A program made the translations under genes and the position numbers. Positions 1 through 10,991 of a stretch of 28,978 nt of DNA are shown here, one piece after another (the first letter of the stretch is position 1; every line of letters begins with the position of its first letter). Under the pieces are notes generated by a model. It worked only from the letters and a program-made list of their open reading frames with translations. It had not been told where the DNA came from and did no database searches. This DNA is from Spirogloea muscicola (lineage: Eukaryota > Streptophyta > Zygnematophyceae > Spirogloeales > Spirogloeaceae). The stretch is from positions 1 to 28,978 of the forward strand of contig WELB01000003.1 of NCBI GenBank assembly GCA_009602725.1, given 5' to 3'.

Positions 1-93
1 GAGTAATTTGTAGCTGCTTTCTTTCTTTGTGTGCTTTGGTTTCTTAGTGCTTCCTCTGGCTTCCTCTGGCCCCCTTCTCGTTCTTTGTTCAAT
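1..93 (+). repeat. Decayed 3'UTR of retrotransposon family A
   Basis: The first 93 bases match, with drift, the 3' untranslated region that follows the stop codon of the better-preserved copies at 1578 and 7326: the GTAGCTGCTTT start, the TTTCTTAG block and the CTGGCCCCCTT block. It contains a local duplication of CTTCCTCTGG. The copy is cut by the window edge and lacks the terminal hairpin. Nothing I recognise follows it from 94 to about 327. Confidence 0.6.
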
Positions 94-327
94 TAAAGCC
101 GATACATTGTTCAGGCAGAGTCTAGGGCCAACTGAACAGGGCTACATAACAAGGAAAGCGAAACCAAGGTGCCTAAGGTGACATCAGTACCCATAGGAGA
201 GCACAAACAAATCCGGCAAGCTAACTTGGGGAGCCGCCACCGAAACGAAAGACGGAGGCTTTCGAAATGAGAAGAAGGGGCTCTCCTAATGGAGAGAAGT
301 GGCACTCCCAATGGACTCTCCTGCTCC

Positions 328-508
328 GAGTTACTCTGATCTGCTGTTGCTCACACGTGGATACTGAGCAGCCATCTGCATCTCCCTCTGCACCATCTTG
401 CACTTTGTAGTGTAGTCCTTTTTCAGCACCTCTTTCTTTGGCTTTGAACATTGTCCATTCTTTTTGGGTTGGCTTTGCCAGCCCCTCTTCTCAATGGGCG
501 AGCACCTT
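328..508 (+). repeat. Family C retrotransposon 3' tail
   Basis: This block ends in the hairpin-type terminus GGGTTGGCTTTGCCAGCCC followed by CTCTTCTCAATGGGCGAGCAC. The whole block recurs in opposite orientation at 1812-2000 at roughly 85-90% identity by eye. I name it family C because the sequence upstream of the hairpin differs from families A and B although the terminus is related. Short open frames inside it show no recognisable protein and are probably chance. Confidence 0.65.
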
Positions 509-548
509 CTTCTTTCTCCCAATGGGGGCAAGGGCTGTGAAAGTTCCA

Positions 549-1707
549 GGTGTCGCTTCGCTCCGCCCACCAGGAGCTGCTCGCGGGCGCACCCGGACCT
601 GGCAGGCCAGGCGGTCTCCTTCGCGCACCTCGCGCACACCGCTGACCTGCGCGTCCAAGCGCGCTTCGCGGCTGTGGTCGACAAGGCCGCCTACACCACC
701 GCCGTGCTGCAGCTCCCCGAGGCCGACTTGCGCGGGCGCGCGAGACTTCAATCGGCCTCCTCCCCGGGGGCAGCAGCGTGGCTTCAGGCCCTCCCCATCA
801 ATGACGCCCTCACTCTCCCCGATTAGGTGTTTCGCATTGCCGTCCACGCGGCTCCTGGGGCTGCCGCCTCCATGTCTCCAGGGCGTGCGTCAGTGTGTAT
901 GTGGCGAGCGAGGGGCCGAGTCTGGGGAGCTGGCCGTTCATGTTCTGCGCTGCGCCCACGGCGGCGAGCGGACAGTGGCCCACGACCGCCTCCGCGATGC
1001 GATGCATGGCATCCTGTTGGAGGCTGGCTTCTCCGTGGCAGCGGAGCACTCCGGCATCATGCCGATCCAGGAAAGGGCCGACGGTCTCCACGCCCGGCGC
1101 GTAGACCTGGTGGCCACCCCACAGGCCGGCGGGCCACGTCTTCTCCTGGACGTTGTGACCACCGATGCATACGACCGCTCACACCCAGCCCAATGTGCCA
1201 CCAAGGCTGGGTATGCGGTCGCCTGCGCCGCTCGGGCTAAAGAGCTCAAGTACGCAGACCATCCGCGGGAAGACGAGTTCTTCCCGTTGGCAATTGACAC
1301 CCATGGGGCGCTGGGCGCTCGGTGGCTCGAGCTGCTCACCCAGCTCGCCCGCCACACCATCGCCCGTCGCTTCCATGGGGAGCCGGTAGACTTTCCTGCA
1401 GCCGGGTCGCTGGCGCATGTGTATCGTATGCGCCTGGCTGTCTCGCTGCAGAGGTCTATGGCCTGGGCGCTGCACCTTCGTGCTGGCAGAGCCCTCGCTG
1501 CTGCCTCTGGCTCTGGCCAGGGGACCCACTTCAACGAGCATAGCATCTCCGACCTGCGGCTGCTTAGCAGAGGTTACTGAGTGATTCGTAGCTGCTTTGT
1601 TTCTGTGTGTGCTTGTTTTTCTTAGCGCTTCCCCTGGCCCCCTTCTCGTATTCTGTTCATTCTTTTTTGGGCTGGCTTTCCAGCCCCTATTCTCAATGGG
1701 CGAGCAC
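549..1707 (+). mobile_element. 5'-truncated REL-endonuclease LINE, family A
   Basis: This is the 3' part of a non-LTR retrotransposon. A frame opening near 852 and stopping at 1578-1580 encodes C-x-C-x12-H-x3-C (from about 894), then CAHGGERTVAHDRLRDAMHG, then RRVD followed 14 residues later by the D of LLLDVVTTD. That order (zinc knuckle, then a PD-(D/E)XK-like core) is the C-terminal restriction-like endonuclease of R2/NeSL-type elements. Upstream, 549-830 encodes a linker matching 9405-9660 but in another frame, with a stop at 824-826, so the copy is frameshifted and dead. The protein ends SDLRLLSRGY. The 3'UTR runs to 1707 and carries the perfect hairpin GGGCTGG-CTTT-CCAGCCC at 1669-1686. 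The reverse-transcriptase part is missing. Confidence 0.75.
852..1580 (+). pseudogene. REL endonuclease fragment of LINE ORF
   Basis: This is the intact part of the frame inside the family A element: a zinc knuckle, an REL nuclease core and a C-terminal region of about 130 residues that recurs in all other fragments here (LTQLARHTIARRFHG, then RMRLAVSLQRSM, then LHLRAGRALAAA). There is no start codon of its own and no reverse transcriptase, so I treat it as a remnant. In R2-type elements this domain nicks target DNA to start target-primed reverse transcription. The catalytic-type residues D (of RRVD) and D (of LLLDVV) are still present. Confidence 0.7.
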
Positions 1708-1728
1708 TTTCTTCTGCTGTGAAAAGAA

Positions 1729-1811
1729 AGAAGAAAGTGCTCGCCCTGTGAAAAGCCAGCCCGAAATGAATTGACGAAGGTTCAAAGGGGCTAACAGCGC
1801 TTAGCAGCTAC
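1729..1811 (-). repeat. Family A 3' end, truncated, inverted
   Basis: On the minus strand this reads GTAGCTGCTAAGCGC, then a rearranged middle, then CGGGCTGGCTTTTCACAG and GGGCGAGCACTTTCTTCT. It lies tail-to-tail with the family A end at 1707, giving an 18-bp perfect inverted repeat, 1698-1715 against 1729-1746, with a 13-nt spacer. Confidence 0.6.
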
Positions 1812-2000
1812 GAAGAAGAGCTCGCCCATAGAGAAGAGGGGCTGGCAAAGCCAAACCAAAAAGATTGGACAATGTCCAAAGCCAAAGAAAGAAGTGCGGA
1901 AAAAGGACTACAATACAAAGCGCGAGACGGTGCAGAGGGAGATGCAGATGGATACTCAATATCCACGTGTGAGCAACAGCTGCTCAGAGTAACTCGAAGT
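1812..2000 (-). repeat. Family C retrotransposon 3' tail, inverted
   Basis: This is the reverse-orientation copy of the block at 328-508. Together the two C tails form inverted flanks around the family A element. The terminus reads CTCTATGGGCGAGCTC instead of CTCAATGGGCGAGCAC. Confidence 0.6.
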
Positions 2001-3052
2001 AGGAAAAGCGGCACTTTGCCGAGACCCGGAAGCAGCAGCCATAGCAGGGCCAGCGCGCGCGTGGACCGCATGAGCCAAACAAGAAGAATGAAAAGTGCTC
2101 GCCCATTGAGCGCTGTAGCGAGACCGCCAGCCTCATCCGAAAGACCTGCAGGAGGGAGCCGGCAGCATTGAATCCCGGCGAACCCTGCCGCCGCTCGATG
2201 GCCTGAAGATGCAGCCTGGCTCTTCGCGCTCCTCACTCGTAACTACTGAGTGGTCCATCCTCCCCCCATTCTAACATAGCATCTTCAGGTCCTCATGGGG
2301 GCAAGGGCCGTTTCAAAAAAAATGGCTCTCTCAATGGGGCCGAGTTTCTGGCACATTCGTAGTTGGCCCCTTTGCCCCTTGTCAATTATTATCGGACTGC
2401 CTTCTCACAGCTCTTGCCCTCATTGGGAGATCTACTTCGATGGGGGCAAGGGCTGTGATAAGCCAGCCCGGAAAACGTGACAAGGTTCGTTCTGTCCAGA
2501 TGACTCGGCCTGATCTGACAAATGACGACATGCCCCGACTTAAAGCAAGACCGAGGGTAGGAGCAGTTTGACCTCAATGGGTGTCAACACATCACCTGCA
2601 TTATAGTGGTGCTCAATTTGCCATAGAGCTAGACCGCCTCAATGAGGGTTGTTTAAATGTCAAATGGCAAGCACCTGAATAAAAGGGAGGACATGTGGCT
2701 TTGAACGCAACGTGGGTGCAAGCCCCAACCACATTCTAGGGAACGCCTGGTTGGATTACTATAGCAGACAATCCAGTCTCACACGTGATGACCAGAATTC
2801 CCACAAGCTACCACAGTGAGCTGTGATGTTGGATATTCCAGAAGCTTAACCATGTCAAGCAATCTTGTAGCGATTCATCATACAGGTTGGCCTGGCACTG
2901 CTTAATGCAGCTGACAGGTGACCATTGTGTAGCAGTCTCGTCATAAGCCGGCCAACATTGCTTATCGTGTATCAGTAGCGGGTGTGAGTGAAACGAACCC
3001 AAGCGAGGTACTCCAGGATTGATGTTATTATATCAGAACAGTCGAGGACTCA
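2001..3052. other. Gene-free stretch with repeat scraps
   Basis: I see no conserved coding signal here. At 2096-2113 there is an 18-base scrap of the family A/C terminus in minus orientation (AAGTGCTCGCCCATTGAG). At 2290-2310 and 2436-2475 there is a related terminus on different strands with a variant stem: minus-strand GGGCTGGCTTATCACAGCCC followed by TTGCCCCCAT. From about 2480 to 3052 the sequence is AT-richer and I recognise nothing in it. Confidence 0.5.
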
Positions 3053-3330
3053 TCAGAAGCACAACCGTAAGTGTGTGCAGGAGCATGCACGGTCGGGGCA
3101 TGATATCGTGACATGATAATCGGTACAAACAGATGGGAACCTCAACCAGTTGGCAAGGGGGTTGGGCCCTTGGCCCTTCTCCGTTTCCCACATGGCCCTT
3201 ATAGTAAGTGAGATCGCATCATCATCAATACTCTCCAAGGGTTGAGCTTCCAGGAGAAGCAGTGCCTGTGAGAATAAACTGTACATCAAAGAGGGACAGC
3301 TGCTTAGGAGTTCAGCGGCAGCCCTGCATA
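3053..3330 (-). other. Possible second exon downstream of the OXLD1-like gene
   Basis: From an acceptor-like TTTTATGCAG the minus strand stays open for about 90 codons in one frame, including the stretch LESIDDDAISLTIRAMWETE, with no stop until 3053. A splice from a weak GT after CCCCGAGA near 3374 would join it in phase to the OXLD1-like exon. I do not recognise the encoded sequence and the donor is poor. The simpler reading is that the gene stops at 3304. Confidence 0.25.
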
Positions 3331-3731
3331 AAATGAAAAGCCTTTGGTCAGCAAGCGCAAGGTGGACTCTCGGGGAGGAGGGAAGGCCGCCGAGGAGGAG
3401 GAAGTGTGGTCTCGGTGCAGGGTAAGGTCGGGCGGTGGCGCGGCAGGCTGGGGTTGGCGGCGCAGCTCTTCCTGCTGCGCTTCGTAGGCCTCCACCTGGT
3501 CGTCGTAGACGTCCCAGACGCAGCGCACGCAGCCAGACTGGCAGCAGTCTTCGGGGCCGGGCTCCGCTGGCGGGCGGAGGAGGCGGCCGGGGGCGGTGGC
3601 GGGGNGGGGAGGAGGCGGCCGGGGGCGGTGGCGGGGGGCGGGGGCGGGGAGGAGGCGCAGCGGCGCAGGGGCGCGGAGGCGGTGCGGGGGGGCAGCCGGC
3701 GCATGGTGGGGGCGAATGCGGCTGCGGACAT
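3304..3731 (-). CDS. OXLD1-like (oxidoreductase-like domain) protein, frame broken at an N
   Basis: The minus strand encodes EDCCQSGCVRCVWDVYDDQV and then EAYEAQQEELRR. This is the cysteine-rich oxidoreductase-like N-terminal domain (C-C-x-S-G-C-x-x-C-x-W-D-x-Y) of the OXLD1 family, small and mostly mitochondrial proteins of unknown reaction. The best start is the ATG at 3731-3729: the next 40 or so residues (MSAAAFAPTMRRLPPRTASA...) are rich in Arg, Ser and Ala with no acidic residue, as in mitochondrial presequences. That start and the domain are in different frames, and the only ambiguous base, N at 3605 inside a GC-only run, lies between them, so the N probably stands for a miscounted gap. 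The stop is at 3304-3306. A 56-bp retrotransposon tail sits six bases upstream of the start codon. Confidence 0.65.
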
Positions 3732-3737
3732 CTGAAG

Positions 3738-3793
3738 AAAGAAAGCGCGGCCAGATTGATTGGTGGCTGGGAAAGGCCAGCCCGAAGGAATGG
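3738..3793 (-). mobile_element. 56-bp family B retrotransposon tail with 8-bp target-site duplication
   Basis: The insert contains only the terminal hairpin region of family B (minus strand: GGGCTGGCC, TTTCCCAGCC, ACCAATCAATCTGGCCGCGC, then TTTCTTT). It is flanked by perfect ATCTGAAG repeats at 3730-3737 and 3794-3801. The left copy overlaps the CAT complement of the OXLD1 start codon. An uninterrupted relative of the flanks survives at 14497-14556. Confidence 0.8.
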
Positions 3794-3801
3794 ATCTGAA
3801 G

Positions 3802-4346
3802 AGCGGTTGTGAAAGCCAGCTAGATGCAGACGGTGAGGGTGTTCATGACTTCATTAGCGGAGCCACAGGTTGGGCAGTCACTGCGCTCATACTACCACCG
3901 TGGCAGCAAAAGGGGCGAGCCAGCCTACAGAAGAACGGCAAGGTGAAAGGCTAGTGTGACTCGATAATCGCGGCAACCCCTCCCACCTTGGGAAGAAATC
4001 ACTTCTCCTCTATCTCAGACTAGCTTCTCAATCCGTGGCTGTTCAGCAAAGTAAATTGCAGCCGCGGCGTCTCTTGTCCAGGTATTTTTCACATGCTGCT
4101 CTCCATCCCCTTTCAGCATAACCAGGCTCATGCAGTGCACTTGCAGGCAGGCCGCGCTTTGGCTGCAGCTTCTGGGTATCGTAGGGGTGACTCTTACTTA
4201 CTGCAACAGAAACGTGCCCATGAGCTATGGCATCTCGGTGCCAGGTGTGATGGGCCCACAAACGTGGAGGTGACATGATATGCCATACATAACTTGGGCA
4301 GGTCCGAAGTTTGGGAAAGGTGAACCTATTTACAATCTCAGTAAGC
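3802..4346. other. Intergenic region with a decayed LINE C-terminal fragment
   Basis: At 4115-4215 the plus strand encodes HAVHLQAGRALAAASGYRRG, a worn relative of the LINE C-terminus (HLRAGRALAAASGFRQG in family B). No terminal hairpin or target duplication is recognisable, so this is older than the other copies. It lies just downstream of the RPT3 stop codon. I see nothing else in the interval. Confidence 0.5.
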
Positions 4347-6896
<2,550 letters not shown>

Positions 6897-7047
6897 GGCG
6901 TCGGGTGGGCAGGGCGCCGCGGAGAGAGGATGAAGGGGGTTTTGTTAACGTGGAGAACCAACTCTCCCACAATAAGGCGGTGGCTGTGAGATGTGGTGCA
7001 GCTTCTTCCGAAGGCGGCGAGGGCTGTCGAAGAGACGGTGAACGTGG

Positions 7048-7444
7048 CCCATGGGGCGCTGGGCGCTCGGTGGCTTGAGCTGCTCACCCAGCTCGCCCGC
7101 CACACCATCGCCCGTCGCTTCCATGGGGAGCCGGTCGACTTTCCTGCAGCCGAGTCGCTGGCGCAAGTGTATCGAATGCGCCTGGCCGTCTCGCTGCAGA
7201 GGTCTATGGCCCGGGCGTTGCACCTTCGTGCCGGCAGAGCCCTCGCTGCTGCCACTGGCTCTGGCCAGGGGACCCACTTCAACGAGCCTAGCATCTCCGA
7301 CCTGCGGCTGCTTAGCAGAGGTTACTGAGTGATTTGTAGCTGCTTTGTTTCTGTTTCTTAGCGCTTCCCCTGGCCCCCTTCGCGTATTCTGTTCATTCTT
7401 TTTCGGGCTGGTTTTCCCAGCCCCTATTCTCAATGGGCGAGCAC
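7048..7444 (+). mobile_element. 5'-truncated LINE, family A
   Basis: This repeats the last 90 or so codons and the 3'UTR of the family A element at 1300-1707 with few changes: HGALGARWLELLTQLARH through SDLRLLSRGY, stop at 7326-7328. The 3'UTR ends with the GGGCTGG/CCCAGCCC hairpin and GGGCGAGCAC. The similarity to the first copy begins abruptly at about 7048, marking 5' truncation. It lies between RPT3 (start at 6896, opposite strand) and the next repeats, within the likely RPT3 promoter. Confidence 0.75.
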
Positions 7445-7502
7445 TTGTCGGCTCTTGCCTCTGGCTTTCGTCAGCACTAGCTGCGGGAATAGAGAGAAGG
7501 AA

Positions 7503-8034
7503 GTGCTCGCCCATCGAGGATAGAAGAAGCGCGGCCAGATTGACTGGTGGCTAGGAAAGGCCAGCCCAAAGGAATGGACAAGGTCAGAGGGAGCCTGAGT
7601 GCGAACGACTAGGACTAAGACATCAGCCAGGGAACGCTCAGTAACCTCTAGTCAGGAGATGCAAGTCTGAGTAGCTAGCTGGCGGAAAGATGTCGCCCTG
7701 ACGGAAGCCGGAGGCTGCCGCCAAAGCTCGGCTGAGGATAGGGGCTGGAAAAGCCAGCCCAACAAAGAATGAACAGAGTACGAGCAGGGGGCCAGGGGGA
7801 AGCGCTAAGAAAAACAAGCACACAAAGAAACAAAGCAGGTACGAATCACTCAGTAACCCCTGCTAAGCAGCCGCAATTCAGAGATGCTAGGCTCCTGGAA
7901 GTGGGTCCCCTGGCCAGAGCCAGAGGCAGCAGCGAGGGCTCTGCCGGCACGAAGGTGCAGCGCGCGGGCCATAGACCTCTGCAGCGAGACGGCCAGGCGC
8001 ATACGTTACACTTGCGCCAGCGACCTGGCTGCAG
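7503..8034 (-). mobile_element. Family A LINE 3' fragment, split by a family B insertion
   Basis: On the minus strand this is a family A C-terminus plus 3'UTR (LALARGPTSRSLAS frame, then the AAGCGCT and GAATGAACAG complement blocks). The terminal hairpin region is interrupted after GAGGATAG at 7523 and resumes with the same GAGGATAG at 7734. The 5' end of the fragment is at about 8034, where it abuts a family C terminus scrap (8035-8056). Confidence 0.7.
7524..7733 (-). mobile_element. Family B LINE 3' fragment inserted in family A, 8-bp duplication
   Basis: The minus strand encodes RALAAASGFRQGDIFPPASY and SDLHLLTRGY followed by the family B 3'UTR and its hairpin, ending CCGCGCTTCTT. Perfect GAGGATAG copies flank it at 7516-7523 and 7734-7741. 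The 210-bp insert is therefore younger than the family A copy it interrupts. Confidence 0.8.
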
Positions 8035-8056
8035 AAGAGCTCGCCCATAGAGAAGA

Positions 8057-8480
8057 GTCCTAGTCCTTCGCACTCCGGCTCCTTCAGACCTTGTCCATTC
8101 CCTTGGGCGAGCAGCCCGGCTTCAACGTCGCCGGGTCCCTCGCTCAAGTCTTTCGAATGCGTTTGGCCATCTCGATGCAGCGGTCCCTTGCCTTCGGGAT
8201 TCACTTGCGCGCAGGCCGCGCTTTGGCGGCGGCCTCCGGCTTCCGTCAGGGCGACGTCTTTCCGCCGGCTAGCTACTCAGACTTGCATCTCCTGACTAGA
8301 GGTTACTGAGCATTCCCTGGCTGATGTCTTAGTCCTAGTCTTTCGTACAATTGACTGCTTCGACTCTGGCTCCTTCTGACCTTGTCCATTCCTTTGGGCT
8401 GGCTTTTCCCAGCCACCAGTCAATCTGGCCGCGCTTTCTTTCTTTGGGCTGGCCTTTCCCAGCCACCAGTCAATCTGGCC
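8057..8480 (+). mobile_element. Family B LINE 3' end with partly repeated UTR and tail
   Basis: A piece of family B 3'UTR (8057-8105) is followed by the family B C-terminus (FNVAGSLAQVFRMRLAISMQ to SDLHLLTRGY, stop 8307-8309), then the 3'UTR again, ending with the hairpin and CCGCGC at 8434. The terminal hairpin plus CACCAGTCAATCTGGCC is then repeated at 8446-8480, so the end of the element is present twice in tandem, separated by a T/C-rich spacer. Confidence 0.65.
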
Positions 8481-8493
8481 ACAAAGAAAGAAG

Positions 8494-8765
8494 AGTCCGC
8501 CAGGGGGTCTCCCTGCCGTGCGCCCGTTGTGGATTGCAGAATCTCCATCGGTCGCTCCTGTCCGCCAGAGGAGGTTGCTGGGTTCGCCAATCCATAGCCC
8601 AATCGGAAGAACGGTACAACAGAGGGAAAGGCTGAAGGCCACCGCCGCGGCGCACCCAGGTGTCCTGCTTCCCACCTTTGCCGACGACACCACACACACA
8701 CTTGTCAGCAGCCCGGACGATGTGATGGCTGCCCTCCGACCTTCCAGCAGCAGCTGGCCTCTCGC
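8494..8765. pseudogene. Two inverted reverse-transcriptase fragments
   Basis: On the minus strand, about 8630 down to 8494 encodes MEILQSTTGARQGDPLADSS, the motif-B region of a LINE reverse transcriptase (G-x-x-Q-G-D-P-L). On the plus strand, about 8650-8730 encodes HPGVLLPTFADDTTHTLVSS, motif C with the catalytic F-A-D-D. In a normal enzyme motif B precedes motif C on one strand, so the two pieces have been inverted relative to each other and the sequence between them lost. Neither is functional. Confidence 0.6.
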
Positions 8766-8767
8766 AG

Positions 8768-8815
8768 AAGGTGCTCGCCCATTGAGAAGAGGGGCTGGCA
8801 AAGCCAACCCAAAGA
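8768..8815 (-). repeat. Family C terminus scrap
   Basis: The minus strand reads GGGTTGGCTTTGCCAGCCCC then TCTTCTCAATGGGCGAGCAC, the same terminus as at 464-503. It is joined directly to the end of the plus-strand reverse-transcriptase fragment. Confidence 0.65.
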
Positions 8816-8829
8816 GAGATAGACCAGCC

Positions 8830-10377
8830 GGTCGCAGCCTGACCACCCGGGGAGGAGAAGGCGGCTTGGCCACCCCGCTGCCTCCCAGTGCCCTTGGCGC
8901 TACCCCCCGGGTGCCTGAAGCCTTCGGGCGGCCTCAGATTTCTGGGGCTCCCCCTCGGTACGCCGTTGTTTGCGGAGGAGCCGCGAGCCCGGCTTCAGGG
9001 CACCTGCAGCCTTGCGGCGCGCCTCCCTGAGCTGCAGATATGCAGCTGGCATTGGCCATGCTCTCCAATAGCATCGAGCAATGGCCCCAGTACCTGGCGC
9101 GGGCTACCCCGCCATCTCCAGAGGCGCTGGCAGCGTACACGGCGTTCGACTCAGGTTTGGTGGCGAGCCTCGCGGTTCTGGTCTGCCACCAGGGCTTCCT
9201 CCAATCGCCAGCTGCCCTGCATCAGGCGACGCTGCCCCTCCGTTACGCGACCTCGGCTTCCACTCGCTCGCCCGCGCATGCAATGCGGCGTACGTGGGCA
9301 GCTAGGCGCAGGTCGCCACTTTGGTGTCTCAGTCATTTCTTGTACATGGACTGCTTGCGCTGGAGCAGGCGGTGGTGGAGGTGGGTACGGGTGCGCTGTA
9401 ATCTTAGGTGTCGCTCCGCTCGGCCCACCAGGAGATGGTGGCGGAGAACCAGGACCTGGCCGTGAAGGCGGTCAATTGTGAGCATCTCGGCTGACCGCTG
9501 ACATGCGCGTGCAAGCGCGCTACATGGCCGAGCTTGATAGGGCGGCCTTTGCAACCGCCCTGCAGTTGCTTCCAAAGCCTGACCTGCGAGGGCGTGGTGC
9601 TGCGGTTGGCCTCCTTACCTGGGGCAGCGGCGTGGCTAATGGCCCTCCCCCTCAATGACGCTCTCCAAATCCTGGACGAGGCTTTCCGGATAGCCGTCCA
9701 CCATCTCCTTGGTCTGCCGCCGCCCTGCCTCCAGGGGGTGGTACAGTGCGAGTATGGCGAGCGGGGGGCCGAGACCACGAGCTGGCTGCGCACGTCCCCC
9801 TCCAATGTGCGCACGATGGCAAGCAGACGGCAGTTCACGACCTCCTCCACAACGCCATGCATGGCATCTTTGTAGAGGCAGGCTTCTCGGTGGCCACCAA
9901 AAACTCCTCAGTCATGCAGCTCCAGCAGAAGGGCGACAGCCTCCAAGCCAGGCGAGTTGACGTACTGGCCAATCCACTGGCTGGTGGACGACGCCTAATA
10001 GCGGATGTGGTGACGACGGACTCATTCGATCGCGCCCACCCCACTCTCTCTGCCTCCAAGGCAGGACATGCGGTGGCCTGCGCCGCCCAGGGCAAAGTAT
10101 TGAAGTAAGCTGCCAACCTCCGGGAGGACGACTTCTTCCCCCTAGTCATTGACGTCCACACGGGCTGTTCGGCGCTTGGTGGCTCGAGCTCCTGCACCAG
10201 CTCTCGCGCAGCGCTGTGTACCGCCGTTATCATGGGAAGCAGGCTGACTTCAGCGTGGCAGGCTCTCTGGCTCAGGTCTATCACATGCGCCTGTCAGTCT
10301 CGCTGCAGCCGTCGATGGCACGCGCGTTGCATCTGCGTGCCAATCGCGCTTTGGCTGCAGCCTCTGGCTCTGGCCAG
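8830..10377 (+). mobile_element. Decayed 3' half of a REL-endonuclease LINE
   Basis: The recognisable parts are collinear but spread over several frames. GLRFLGLPLGTPLFAEE (about 8935) matches the end of the LINE reverse transcriptase. LSNSIEQWPQYLARATPPSP then QATLPLRY (about 9065-9245) and LGFHSLARACNAAYVGS (about 9250-9300) match the thumb/linker of such proteins. ADMRVQARYMAELDRAAF (about 9500) matches 640 onward of the first element. Then come a degraded zinc knuckle and the REL core ARRVDVLANPLAGG with D of ADVVTTD (about 9945-10020), and the C-terminal HLRANRALAAASGSGQ (to 10377). At least four frame breaks and a stop at 10106-10108 make it dead. It is diverged from family A but shares its layout, and is the longest LINE remnant in the window. 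Confidence 0.7.
9746..10108 (+). pseudogene. REL endonuclease core of the decayed LINE
   Basis: This is an open stretch of about 120 codons containing QTAVHDLLHNAMHGIFVEAG, then RRVDVLANPLAGGRRLIADVV. Compared with the copy at 894, only the second part of the zinc knuckle is in this frame; its first cysteines lie in another frame just upstream, so a frameshift separates them. The D-x14-D spacing of the nuclease core is kept. No product is expected. Confidence 0.6.
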
Positions 10378-10745
10378 GAGAAGGGCTCGCCCATTAAGAT
10401 AGGGGCAGAATAAAGCCAGCCCAAAAAAGAAATGAACAAAGTACGAGAAGGGGCCAAGGGAAGCACTGAGAAATACAAGCACAAGAAGAAACTAAGCAGC
10501 TACGAAGCACTCAGTAACCCCTGCTAAGCAGCCTCAGGTCAGAGAAACTTGGCTCCTGGGAAGCGGGTCCCCTGGCCAGAGCCAGAGGCCAGGGGACCAG
10601 CTCCCTGGAGACTTGTTTCTCTGATCTGCGGCTGCTCGACAGGGCTTGTAGCCACTTGAGCCGCTGTGTGCTTTAGCGCTTTGCTGGCCCCTTGTTTATC
10701 CTCTCTTCTGGGCTGGCCACTCACAGCCCTCGCCCTCTACTGGAA
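10378..10745. repeat. Head-to-head pair of LINE 3' ends
   Basis: 10378-10585 is a family A-type 3' end on the minus strand (terminus GGGCTCGCCC complement, hairpin, UTR, end of the coding part). 10590-10745 is a related end on the plus strand (FSDLRLLDRAC then stop, UTR, variant hairpin GGGCTGGCCACTCACAGCCC). They meet at a palindrome, GGTCCCCTGGCC and GGCCAGGGGACC separated by nine bases (10567-10599). Confidence 0.55.
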
Positions 10746-10851
10746 GCGTCTTTTTCTCGCTTCCTGGCTGCTAGTCTGTTTGACTTGCGGCTGGTCACTA
10801 GTGATATCCAAGTGACCATCCGTCGTGGTACTTGCAAGCTTGCTGTGAAGC

Positions 10852-10991
10852 AGCGCTTTCCAGCCCCTATACTCAATGGGCGAGCACTTTCTTCTGTTTT
10901 GGGTCCCCTTCGGACCTTGTCAAGATCGCTTGGGCTGGCGTCCCCACAACAAGAGATGGCTTTTCCAGCCCCTATTCTCAATGGGCGAGCA
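10852..10991 (+). repeat. Two family A termini in tandem upstream of RAB21
   Basis: CCAGCCCCTATACTCAATGG and CCAGCCCCTATTCTCAATGG, each followed by GCGAGCACTTTC, occur near 10860-10890 and 10965-10991. Only the terminal 40 bases or so of the element are present in each. The second ends about 205 bp before the RAB21 start codon, so both probably lie in its promoter or 5' leader. Confidence 0.6.

Noticed and set aside
438-1580. A single 380-residue protein starting at 438
   Set aside because: Its first 130 residues are out of frame with the homologous linker encoded elsewhere, and its start lies inside a family C tail. Only the part from about 852 matches a protein family.
328-2000. A DNA transposon with terminal inverted repeats
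   Set aside because: The inverted arms are LINE-type 3' tails found alone elsewhere. No transposase or flanking duplication was seen.
3435-3812. Gly/Arg-rich plus-strand proteins around 3400-3800
   Set aside because: They are antisense to the OXLD1-like domain and arise from GGC/GGG runs.
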